The notes under the pieces: model-generated
Database searches by the model: none
What the model saw: the letters and a program-made list of their open reading frames with translations, nothing else
What the model was told of the DNA's origin: nothing
Source: Ardenticatenia bacterium
GTDB taxonomy: Bacteria > Chloroflexota > Anaerolineae > Aggregatilineales > Aggregatilineaceae
Assembly (NCBI GenBank): GCA_026984385.1
Contig: JALSSH010000610.1
Span: forward strand, 1 to 6,368
Reading direction: 5' to 3'
DNA length: 6,368 nt
Shown: positions 1 to 5,285 of the stretch, piece after piece
How the letters are laid out: each line of letters begins with the position of its first letter
Numbering within the stretch: position 1 is the stretch's first letter
Program-made: the position numbers and the translations under genes

Positions 1-1624
1 GCCCCGCTTGCAAAGGATCGTGGAGCGTCCAGCCGAGCAAGCGCACGTCCACGTCGGAGGGCACGTCCAGCGGGTGCGCGATGGGCAGGGCATCTTGGCT
101 CGCCCGCCAAAACGTGAAGCGCCCGCCGTCGCGCAAAGTCAGCGGCGCGCCAAGCGGCTCACCGACCAGCGGCGGGGGCGGCGCTGGGGCGTTGGGCGGC
201 GCGAAGCTCACGTATAGCCCTCGGGTGCGCGGCACGATCTGCGCGCGCGAGAAGTCGCCGACCTCTTGGGCGCGCAGCGCGTGCCCGGCCAGCGTAGCGC
301 TCGTCCAAGGGGGCATCGGGGCGAAGATCGCCGTTTGCGCGTCTGTCACCGCGCGCAGTCGCGCGCCCAGCGCGGTCGCTTCGGCGAGCGGCAGCACACC
401 CGCGCCGTCTTCGCTGGGGTAAGCGTGGCTTTCCTGGGCAAAGCGCACCGCGTTCAGCCCGTTGAGCGTGCCCCCCCACCCCAACGCGATCACCAGCGCT
501 CCCCAGGCCACGCGCCCCACCCACTCATGGCGTCGGCGCAGCCCGTCGAGCACCGCTTGCGCGCCCCAGCCCGCCAACCCGTGCCCCGCCGGCACACTCA
601 GCAGCAAATAGAAGGGGTGCACCGCGCGCGAAACGTAGCTCATCATCAGCACGGGCAGCGCCCACCAGATCAGCAAGATCGCCGCCACGTCCCGCTCGGG
701 CGACTTGCGCCGCCCTCGCGCCAACGCCACCGCGATCCCCAAGCCAAGCAGCAGCACCACGCCCCAGTGCACAGGACGGCTCAACCGCTGGCGTAGCGCG
801 GCGTCGTCTTGCGGCGCGTTGACCCCACGCACATCCGCGTAACCGCCGCCGCTCACCAGCCGCAGCGCGTGTTCCAACGCCTCGGAGCGCAGCCGCGCGC
901 CCCCTTCGGCGAACGCTTGGGCACGGGCGCGCGTATCCCCCCATTGCCGCGCTAACCCCAGCCCGTAAAGCCCCATCAACAGCGCGAAGATCAACACGCC
1001 GCCCGCCAAAGCACGCTTGGGCACGCGCCGCCAGTAGAGCGCGAGCAACACTCCCACCGTCGCGATCAGCGCGTAAGCCAACAAATACGTGTGCGCAAAA
1101 AGCGCCAGCCCGACCAGCGCGATCAGCGTGCGGCGGCGTGGATGCCGCGCCCTCCCGAGCAAAACCGGCGTCAACGCCCAAAAGATCAGCGCCACGAAAA
1201 ACGGCGTCAGCGCCTGAACCCAGGTGCGGCGACTGTCCTCGACGATCCAGGGGTTGAGCGCAAAAAGCCACGTGCCGATCAGCGCCGCGCGCACGCCCAC
1301 CATCCGCCGCAAGGCGCGGTACACCAAGCCCACCGCCAACGTGTTCAGCCCCAGCGTCAACACGTAGGCCATGAGCGGATGCCGCCACAGCGCCAGCAGC
1401 GGGAGGTAAAAATAGCCGGTCAGCGGCGGGTTGGCGAAGAGCACCGACGTTCCTTGCCCGGCCAGGGGCAATGCGCCGCGATCCAACGTGCGCAGCGCCT
1501 GCCAAACCGGATAGGCTTGGTCAATGTTGTACTCGATGGCGCCCCAACGCTGGAAACGTAACCACGCGCCCAGCGCCACGATCACGGCGAGCAAGGCGCG
1601 CTCGGCGCGTGTTCGGTCCGACAT
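1..1624 (-). CDS. Multi-pass membrane glycosyltransferase, GT-C fold (ArnT/PMT-like), C-terminus cut by window edge
   Basis: Probable integral-membrane glycosyltransferase that takes a sugar from a polyprenyl-phosphate donor and acts on the outer face of the membrane; donor and acceptor cannot be read from the sequence. The frame is open for 541 codons from ATG 1624 and leaves the window without a stop. Hydrophobic segments lie near residues 8-24, 66-103, 112-126, 138-157, 166-200, 206-224, 286-302, 312-347 and 370-386. The first outside loop has YNIDQAYP (D35, the position of the family's catalytic acid) and NPPLTGYFY (65-73); NPWIVEDSRR (124-133) and HPFYLLLSVP (336-345) also fit GT-C enzymes. 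Residues from about 400 are soluble, with a proline-rich linker (476-485) and then VRLLGWTL (527-534), which I recall as the start of a beta-sandwich tail in Chloroflexota homologues. The start is backed by an AAAGGGG site 8 bases upstream and by a TATAAT. It is divergent from the mutase gene. Fold confidence is good; the exact role is unknown. Confidence 0.85.
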   Translation of the reverse strand, partial: MSDRTRAERALLAVIVALGAWLRFQRWGAIEYNIDQAYPVWQALRTLDRGALPLAGQGTSVLFANPPLTGYFYLPLLALWRHPLMAYVLTLGLNTLAVGLVYRALRRMVGVRAALIGTWLFALNPWIVEDSRRTWVQALTPFFVALIFWALTPVLLGRARHPRRRTLIALVGLALFAHTYLLAYALIATVGVLLALYWRRVPKRALAGGVLIFALLMGLYGLGLARQWGDTRARAQAFAEGGARLRSEALEHALRLVSGGGYADVRGVNAPQDDAALRQRLSRPVHWGVVLLLGLGIAVALARGRRKSPERDVAAILLIWWALPVLMMSYVSRAVHPFYLLLSVPAGHGLAGWGAQAVLDGLRRRHEWVGRVAWGALVIALGWGGTLNGLNAVRFAQESHAYPSEDGAGVLPLAEATALGARLRAVTDAQTAIFAPMPPWTSATLAGHALRAQEVGDFSRAQIVPRTRGLYVSFAPPNAPAPPPPLVGEPLGAPLTLRDGGRFTFWRASQDALPIAHPLDVPSDVDVRLLGWTLHDPLQAG

Positions 1625-1632
1625 ACGGCGTT

Positions 1633-1639
1633 CCCCTTT
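1633..1639 (-). promoter_or_regulatory. Ribosome binding site of the membrane glycosyltransferase
   Basis: On the minus strand, AAAGGGG lies 8 bases before ATG 1624. It is purine-rich and well spaced, which supports this start and a protein beginning MSDRTRAERA just before the first membrane segment. Confidence 0.6.
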
Positions 1640-1667
1640 CTGCGTGCGAAACTCTCGCGCTGCGCGG

Positions 1668-1673
1668 ATTATA
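1668..1673 (-). promoter_or_regulatory. Promoter -10 box (TATAAT) of the glycosyltransferase
   Basis: A perfect TATAAT on the minus strand ends 43 bases before the start codon, which would give a leader of roughly 35-40 bases. The -35 region is weak: the best match is TTCACC (minus, 1694-1689) at a short 15-base spacing. A CGCGC-T-GCGCG palindrome (1656-1666) sits just downstream, about where transcription would start. The call rests mainly on the -10 box and its position. Confidence 0.55.
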
Positions 1674-1693
1674 CCGTAGCGTCCCAGCGGTGA

Positions 1694-1745
1694 AGGCGGC
1701 GCGCGCGAGGTCAGCGCGTCAGCGCTGGGCGACGTGCGCGCCGCC
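1694..1745 (-). repeat. Palindromic element, copy A (inverted match to the copy at 3320-3388)
   Basis: Read on the minus strand, this copy starts with GGCGGCGCGCACGTCGCCC (1745-1727) and ends with GACCTCGCGCGCGCCGCCT (1712-1694), with a 14-base loop between them. Both 19-base arms recur exactly at 3320-3338 and 3370-3388. The outer 10 bases (1695-1704 and 1736-1745) are perfectly complementary. Inside them GTC/GAC can pair (1710-1712 with 1731-1733). Alternatively the loop forms its own 6-bp hairpin, CAGCGC-GTCA-GCGCTG (1712-1727). The element sits between the two divergent promoters. Confidence 0.7.
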
Positions 1746-1752
1746 CGCGCGC

Positions 1753-1799
1753 GGGTGACGTGCCGCGCCGCCGCGAAGTGGCGTGCGCGGCGCAAGGTC
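1753..1799 (+). repeat. Palindromic element, copy C (imperfect, arms in swapped order)
   Basis: GGGTGACGTGCCGCGCCGCC (1753-1772) differs from the right arm of copy A (1727-1745, plus strand) by one substitution and one inserted C. GGCGTGCGCGGCGCAAGGTC (1780-1799) differs from its left arm by two insertions and one substitution. Together they fold into an 11-bp stem with one bulged T: 1762-1768 pairs with 1785-1791, and 1769-1772 with 1780-1783, around a 7-base loop. The inserted C on one side is matched by an inserted G on the other, so the stem stays paired. Confidence 0.55.
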
Positions 1800-1831
1800 G
1801 CGCGCGCAAGCCGCACACGCGCTCGCCGTTC

Positions 1832-1843
1832 CGCAGCGCTGCG
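1832..1843. promoter_or_regulatory. Perfect 12-bp palindrome just upstream of the mutase -10 box, possible operator
   Basis: CGCAGCGCTGCG is a perfect palindrome ending 8 bases before TATAAT (1852-1857), so it would lie in the -10/-35 spacer. It is nested with a second inverted repeat, CCGCAG (1831-1836) and CTGCGG (1846-1851). The position suits a repressor site, but in DNA this GC-rich short palindromes are common, so the regulatory reading is only a suggestion. Confidence 0.25.
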
Positions 1844-1851
1844 CTCTGCGG

Positions 1852-1857
1852 TATAAT
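1852..1857 (+). promoter_or_regulatory. Promoter -10 box (TATAAT) of the phosphohexomutase
   Basis: A perfect TATAAT ends 36 bases before ATG 1894 and stands out in a stretch almost free of A/T. The -35 region is poor: TTCCGC (1829-1834) at 17 bases matches only the leading TT. The promoter may therefore depend on an activator, or mainly on the -10 box. Its location inside a possible longer reading frame also argues for the ATG at 1894. Confidence 0.6.
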
Positions 1858-1883
1858 GCCCTCGTGCGCCCGCACAACCCTTT

Positions 1884-1888
1884 GGAGG
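1884..1888 (+). promoter_or_regulatory. Ribosome binding site (GGAGG) of the phosphohexomutase
   Basis: GGAGG lies 5 bases before ATG 1894 and decides this start against the in-frame ATG at 1783. The preceding bases, ACAACCCTTT, are almost the same as those in front of the nucleotidyltransferase ribosome binding site (ACAACCTTTT). Confidence 0.8.
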
Positions 1889-1893
1889 ACAAG

Positions 1894-3312
1894 ATGACCG
1901 ACGTTTTGACAACCGTTTTTCGTAAATACGACATTCGCGGCACGGCGGTCGGGCCGGACGCCCAGCTCACCCCCGAACTCGCCCGCTTGGTCGGCCAGGC
2001 TTACGGCACTTACGTTCAGCGCGAACTGGGGCTGACGCAAATCTTCGTCGGTGGGGACAACCGCCTCAGCACCCCGCCGCTCAAGGACGCCATTATCGCA
2101 GGTGTGCAATCTACCGGCTTGCGCGTGGTGGATATCGGCGAAGTGTTGACCCCCACCGTCTATTTCGCCTCCGCGTCCCACGAAAACGCAGGCGGCATAA
2201 TGATCACCGGCAGCCACCTGACCACCCAATACAACGGGATCAAGATGGCTTACGGCGCGTTGGCGTTGGCCGGTGAGCAGATCCAAGCCCTGCTGCGCTT
2301 GATCCAAGCCGACGACTTCGCCCAGGGGCAAGGCGAGCTGGTGCAGGATTTCGACATGATCCACCGCCACATGCAAACGATCAAAGGCAAGGTGCGCATG
2401 GGGCCGCGCAAGCTCAAAGTGGTGGTGGACGCAGGGAACGGGCTAAGCGGCACATACGTTCCGCCGATCATGGAAGCGCTCGGCGTGGAGGTGGTCTGCC
2501 TTTATTGCGAGCCGGACGGCACGTTCCCAAACCACTTGCCCAACCCGGAGGACCCGGAGCTGACCAAAGACCTGGAGGCCGCCGTTGTGCAACACGGCGC
2601 CGACTTCGGGATCGGCTTCGACGGCGACGCCGACCGCTGCGGCCTGATCGACGAGCAGGGGCATCACGTGGCCGCCGACCGCTTGCTGGCGTTGCTGGCG
2701 CGCGACCTGCTCCAGCGCCACCCGGGGGCTACGGTGGTCTTTGACGTCAAGTCCAGCCAGGTGCTGCCGGATATCATCAAGCAGCATGGCGGCGTACCGC
2801 TGATGTGGAAGTCCGGCCACAGCTTGATGAAGCAGAAGATGCACGAAGTGGGCGCGCTGATCGGCGGCGAGGTGAGCGGGCATCTTTTCATCGGCGAGGA
2901 CTACTACGGCTTTGACGACGCGCCGTTGGTGGCGCTCAAGGCTTTGGAGCTGATGAGCAAGACGGAAAAATCGCTCAGCGCGTTGTTGGCCGAGCTGCCC
3001 ACCATGCCCGCCACGCCCGAGATCATTATGTCCGCGCCGGACGATGTGAAGTTCCAGATCATCGAGACGATCACGCGCGAGCTGCAGGGCCGATACGAGG
3101 TGATCACGGTAGACGGCGCGCGCGCGGTCTTTGAGGACGGCTGGGGATTGGTGCGCGCCAGCAACACCCAGCCGGCGATCACGATGCGTTTTGAGGCGCG
3201 CACGCGCGAGAAGCTGGTGGAATACATGCAGCGTTTTGACGCACTGCTCGCGGAGTTCCCGCAGGTGGACCGCAGCGAGCTACAAAAACAGATCGCGCGG
3301 TTCAGCGCCTAG
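1894..3312 (+). CDS. Alpha-D-phosphohexomutase (phosphomannomutase/phosphoglucomutase family)
   Basis: Interconverts hexose-6-phosphate and hexose-1-phosphate in the cytoplasm through a phosphoserine enzyme and Mg2+, supplying hexose-1-P for nucleotide-sugar synthesis. The 472-residue product has the family's four landmarks in order: FRKYDIRG at 9-16; the catalytic serine loop TGSH at 105-108 (S107) followed by YNGIKM; the metal loop DGDADR at 243-248; the sugar-specificity loop GEVSGH at 325-330; and the phosphate-binding RASNTQP at 421-427. Length and motifs resemble bifunctional AlgC-type enzymes. The usual SHNP after the catalytic serine is SHLT here, which is atypical, but all catalytic residues are present. 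The start at 1894 is set by GGAGG and the upstream TATAAT. The gene ends in TAG just before a long terminator hairpin. Whether mannose, glucose or another hexose is the main substrate cannot be told; phosphoglucosamine mutase is less likely given the FRKYDIRG and GEVSGH forms. Confidence 0.93.
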   Translation: MTDVLTTVFRKYDIRGTAVGPDAQLTPELARLVGQAYGTYVQRELGLTQIFVGGDNRLSTPPLKDAIIAGVQSTGLRVVDIGEVLTPTVYFASASHENAGGIMITGSHLTTQYNGIKMAYGALALAGEQIQALLRLIQADDFAQGQGELVQDFDMIHRHMQTIKGKVRMGPRKLKVVVDAGNGLSGTYVPPIMEALGVEVVCLYCEPDGTFPNHLPNPEDPELTKDLEAAVVQHGADFGIGFDGDADRCGLIDEQGHHVAADRLLALLARDLLQRHPGATVVFDVKSSQVLPDIIKQHGGVPLMWKSGHSLMKQKMHEVGALIGGEVSGHLFIGEDYYGFDDAPLVALKALELMSKTEKSLSALLAELPTMPATPEIIMSAPDDVKFQIIETITRELQGRYEVITVDGARAVFEDGWGLVRASNTQPAITMRFEARTREKLVEYMQRFDALLAEFPQVDRSELQKQIARFSA

Positions 3313-3315
3313 CTG

Positions 3316-3405
3316 GGTCGGCGGCGCGCACGTCGCCCGCCGCACTCGCCACGATTGCGGCGGTGCGGCGACCTCGCGCGCGCCGCCTGCGCCCGACCGT
3401 TTTTT
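3316..3405 (+). terminator. Rho-independent terminator after the phosphohexomutase
   Basis: A long imperfect hairpin begins 4 bases after the stop codon. GGTCGG (3316-3321) pairs with CCGACC (3393-3398); CGGCGCGC (3322-3329) with GCGCGCCG (3378-3385); GTCGCC (3332-3337) with GGCGAC (3367-3372). The right side has a 7-base bulge. Six T follow at 3400-3405. Most of the hairpin is copy B of the palindromic element, so this repeat appears to have been adopted as the terminator. Confidence 0.65.
3320..3388 (+). repeat. Palindromic element, copy B (inverted match to the copy at 1694-1745)
   Basis: The arms GGCGGCGCGCACGTCGCCC (3320-3338) and GACCTCGCGCGCGCCGCCT (3370-3388) are identical to those of copy A read on the opposite strand. 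The loop here is 31 bases rather than 14 and unrelated in sequence. It can extend the stem further, for instance GCAC (3341-3344) with GTGC (3363-3366). Conserved arms with a replaced loop suggest a dispersed, structure-forming intergenic repeat. Confidence 0.7.
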
Positions 3406-3449
3406 CCTGCCCGAGCCTTGATACACAGCGCCAAACGGATAGCCAAACT

Positions 3450-5150
3450 ATGAGCGACAAACCCGAAACGACAGATTCCGCCCCCGCTAATTTTATCCAC
3501 GCGATCATTGACGAGCACTTGCGCACGGGCCGCTATGACCACGTGCAAACGCGCTTCCCGCCCGAGCCAAACGGCTATTTGCACATCGGCCACGCCAAGG
3601 CGATTTGCTTGAACTTCAGCACGGCACAAAAGTACGGCGGCAAGTGCAACTTGCGCTTCGACGACACCAACCCGCTCAAGGAAGAGCAAGAGTACATCGA
3701 CGCGATTATGGAGGATGTGCGCTGGCTGGGCTTCCAGTGGGACGCGCTGTGCTACGCTTCGGACTACTTCGAGCAGCTTTACGAGTGGGCGGTGCAGTTG
3801 ATCAAGGCGGGGTTGGCGTATGTGGATCAGCTCAGCGCCGAGGAGATCCGCGAGTATCGCGGCACGCTGACCGAGCCGGGGCGCGAAAGCCCCTACCGTA
3901 ACCGCTCGGTGGAGGAGAATTTGGCACTTTTCGAGCGGATGCGCAACGGCGAGTTCGCCGAAGGGGAGTGCGTCTTGCGCGCCAAGATCGACATGGCCTC
4001 GCCCAATTTGAACATGCGCGACCCGGTCATGTACCGCATCATCCACGCCCCGCATCCGCGCACCGGTGACGCCTGGTGCATCTACCCGATGTACGACTGG
4101 GCACACGGCCAGTCCGACAGCATCGAGGGCGTGACCCACTCGCTTTGCACGCTGGAATTTGAAGCCCACCGCCCGCTTTATAACTGGTTCATCGAAAAGT
4201 TGGGCATCTTTGCGCCCACGCAGATCGAGTTCGCGCGGCTGAATTTGACTTACACCGTGATGAGCAAGCGCAAGTTGCGCCGCCTGGTGGAAGAGGGGTA
4301 CGTGCGCGGCTGGGACGACCCGCGTATGCCCACGCTTTCGGGCTTGCGGCGGCGCGGCTACACGCCGGAGGCGATCCGCGAGTTCTGCGACCGCATCGGC
4401 GTTTCCAAAAGCAACAGCGTGGTGGATATCCAGATGCTCGAACACGTGCTGCGCCAAGACCTCAACAAGCGCGTCGAGCGGCGTATGGCGGTGTTAGACC
4501 CGCTGCGCGTGGTGATCACCAACTATCCGGAAGGTCAAACCGAATATATGACCGCGATCAACAATCCGGAAGATGAGGGCGCCGGCACGCGGCAAGTGCC
4601 GTTTTCGCGCGTGCTGTATATCGAGCGTGAGGACTTCATGGAAGACCCGCCCAAGAAGTTCTACCGCTTGGCGCCCGGGCGTGAAGTGCGCTTGCGCTAC
4701 GCCTATTTCATCACCTGTACGGACGTGGTCAAAGACGCGGACGGGAACATTGTGGAGCTGCACTGCACTTACGACCCGGCCACGCGCGGCGGCGACGCCC
4801 CGGACGGGCGGCGGGTCAAGGCGACGTTGCACTGGGTTTCGGCGGCGCACGCGGTGGAAGCCGAAGTGCGGCTCTACGACCACCTTTTTGGCGCGCCGAA
4901 CCCCAACGACGTGCCCGAGGGGCAAGACTTCACCGATCTGCTCAACCCGAACTCGTTGCAGGTGCTCACGGGCTGCAAGCTCGAACCCGCGCTGGCCGAA
5001 GCGCACCCCGGGGAACGCTATCAGTTCGAGCGCAAGGGTTACTTTGTGGTGGACCCGGACACGCGCGAGGGGCACTTGGTCTTCAACCGCACCGTCACGC
5101 TGCGCGATAGCTGGGCCAAGCTGCAAAAGAAAATGGGGCGCGGGAAGTGA
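3450..5150 (+). CDS. glnS: Glutaminyl-tRNA synthetase
   Basis: Charges tRNA-Gln with glutamine, using ATP, in the cytoplasm. It is a class I synthetase of 566 residues, close to the length I recall for the E. coli enzyme. NFIHAIIDEHL (14-24) is the typical start. RFPPEPNGYLHIGHAK (35-50) contains the HIGH motif at 45-48, CNLRFDDTNP (67-75 region) follows, and VMSKRKL (270-276) is the second class I signature in its GlnRS form. DWAHGQSDSIEGVTHSLCTLEFEAHR (216-241) is diagnostic of GlnRS against GluRS. The C-terminal anticodon-binding barrels run from about 345 to the end, and there is no YqeY-like extension as in Deinococcus. ATG 3450 places the conserved block at the expected distance from the N-terminus; the ribosome site is weak (GGAT about 9 bases upstream). 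Having GlnRS implies direct tRNA-Gln charging. A terminator lies on each side, so it is probably its own unit, though I find no convincing promoter. Confidence 0.97.
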   Translation: MSDKPETTDSAPANFIHAIIDEHLRTGRYDHVQTRFPPEPNGYLHIGHAKAICLNFSTAQKYGGKCNLRFDDTNPLKEEQEYIDAIMEDVRWLGFQWDALCYASDYFEQLYEWAVQLIKAGLAYVDQLSAEEIREYRGTLTEPGRESPYRNRSVEENLALFERMRNGEFAEGECVLRAKIDMASPNLNMRDPVMYRIIHAPHPRTGDAWCIYPMYDWAHGQSDSIEGVTHSLCTLEFEAHRPLYNWFIEKLGIFAPTQIEFARLNLTYTVMSKRKLRRLVEEGYVRGWDDPRMPTLSGLRRRGYTPEAIREFCDRIGVSKSNSVVDIQMLEHVLRQDLNKRVERRMAVLDPLRVVITNYPEGQTEYMTAINNPEDEGAGTRQVPFSRVLYIEREDFMEDPPKKFYRLAPGREVRLRYAYFITCTDVVKDADGNIVELHCTYDPATRGGDAPDGRRVKATLHWVSAAHAVEAEVRLYDHLFGAPNPNDVPEGQDFTDLLNPNSLQVLTGCKLEPALAEAHPGERYQFERKGYFVVDPDTREGHLVFNRTVTLRDSWAKLQKKMGRGK

Positions 5151-5153
5151 GCA

Positions 5154-5190
5154 GGGGCACGGGGGCGTCGCCCGCCCCCGCCCCGATTTT
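5154..5190 (+). terminator. Rho-independent terminator after glnS
   Basis: GGGGC (5154-5158) pairs with GCCCC (5180-5184) and GGGGGCG (5161-5167) with CGCCCCC (5173-5179), around a 5-base loop, with a 2-base AC bulge on the left. The sequence GATTTTCC follows directly. The stem is strong, but the T tract is only four bases, so termination may be incomplete. It starts 4 bases after the glnS stop. Confidence 0.6.
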
Positions 5191-5211
5191 CCATCCCCCG
5201 CCCTCGCCCCC
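5171..5211 (-). other. G-rich minus strand with six G runs, possible G-quadruplex
   Basis: On the minus strand this stretch has G runs of 5, 3, 5, 4, 5 and 3 bases. All are split by 1-3 bases except for one 10-base gap (5185-5194). Four-run combinations need that longer loop. It overlaps the right arm of the glnS terminator and ends shortly before the next promoter. Whether it folds is not known; skewed base composition alone could explain it. Confidence 0.3.
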
Positions 5212-5216
5212 AACAT

Positions 5217-5246
5217 CTGGCAGCCCACGCCTCCCTCGTTTACAAT
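5217..5246 (+). promoter_or_regulatory. Promoter of the sugar nucleotidyltransferase
   Basis: The -10 box TACAAT (5241-5246) matches the consensus at five of six bases. CTGGCA (5217-5222) matches the -35 consensus at four of six, with an 18-base spacer. The -10 box ends 39 bases before GTG 5286, almost the same spacing as in the mutase promoter (36 bases). It lies after the glnS terminator, so the gene probably has its own transcript. Confidence 0.55.
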
Positions 5247-5274
5247 ACGCCCCACTCACAAAATACAACCTTTT

Positions 5275-5279
5275 GGAGG
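5275..5279 (+). promoter_or_regulatory. Ribosome binding site (GGAGG) that fixes the GTG start at 5286
   Basis: GGAGG lies 6 bases before GTG 5286. No ATG is available near the point where the conserved nucleotide-binding loop begins, so this site is the reason to accept a GTG start. The 15 bases 5265-5279 match 14 of 15 bases at 1874-1888 in front of the mutase. Confidence 0.75.
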
Positions 5280-5285
5280 CGAGCT

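Noticed and set aside
525..1505. Open frame of 326 codons on the minus strand inside the glycosyltransferase
   Set aside because: It is another frame of the same strand with Ala/Arg/Gly-rich low-complexity product; the overlapping frame gives clear membrane segments and GT-C motifs.
1091..1561. Plus-strand open frames opposite the glycosyltransferase (also 266-796)
   Set aside because: Products are rich in Arg, Gln and Pro with no domain, as expected for the reverse strand of a GC-rich gene.
1694..1799. CRISPR array or small tandem repeat
   Set aside because: The repeats are palindromic arms in mixed orientation with short loops, not evenly spaced direct repeats with unique spacers.
1783..1893. 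In-frame N-terminal extension of the mutase from ATG 1783 (37 extra residues)
   Set aside because: It would contain the TATAAT and the GGAGG, its residues do not resemble the family, and the conserved FRKYDIRG start fits ATG 1894.
3363..3449. In-frame extension of glnS from GTG 3363
   Set aside because: It lies within the terminator hairpin and T tract, is arginine-rich, and the GlnRS family starts near the ATG at 3450.
3411..3449. Promoter for glnS around TTGATA (3418-3423)
   Set aside because: TTGATA resembles a -35 box, but no -10 box occurs at a workable distance before the start codon.
3309..4457. Long open frame of 382 codons antisense to glnS
   Set aside because: It mirrors a strongly conserved gene in GC-rich DNA, where stop codons are rare on the opposite strand. 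Its product has no recognisable domain and crosses the terminator.
4494..5255. Open frame antisense to the glnS 3' end and the intergenic tract
   Set aside because: It is a shadow of the glnS frame with no recognisable motif or ribosome site, and it runs through the terminator region.
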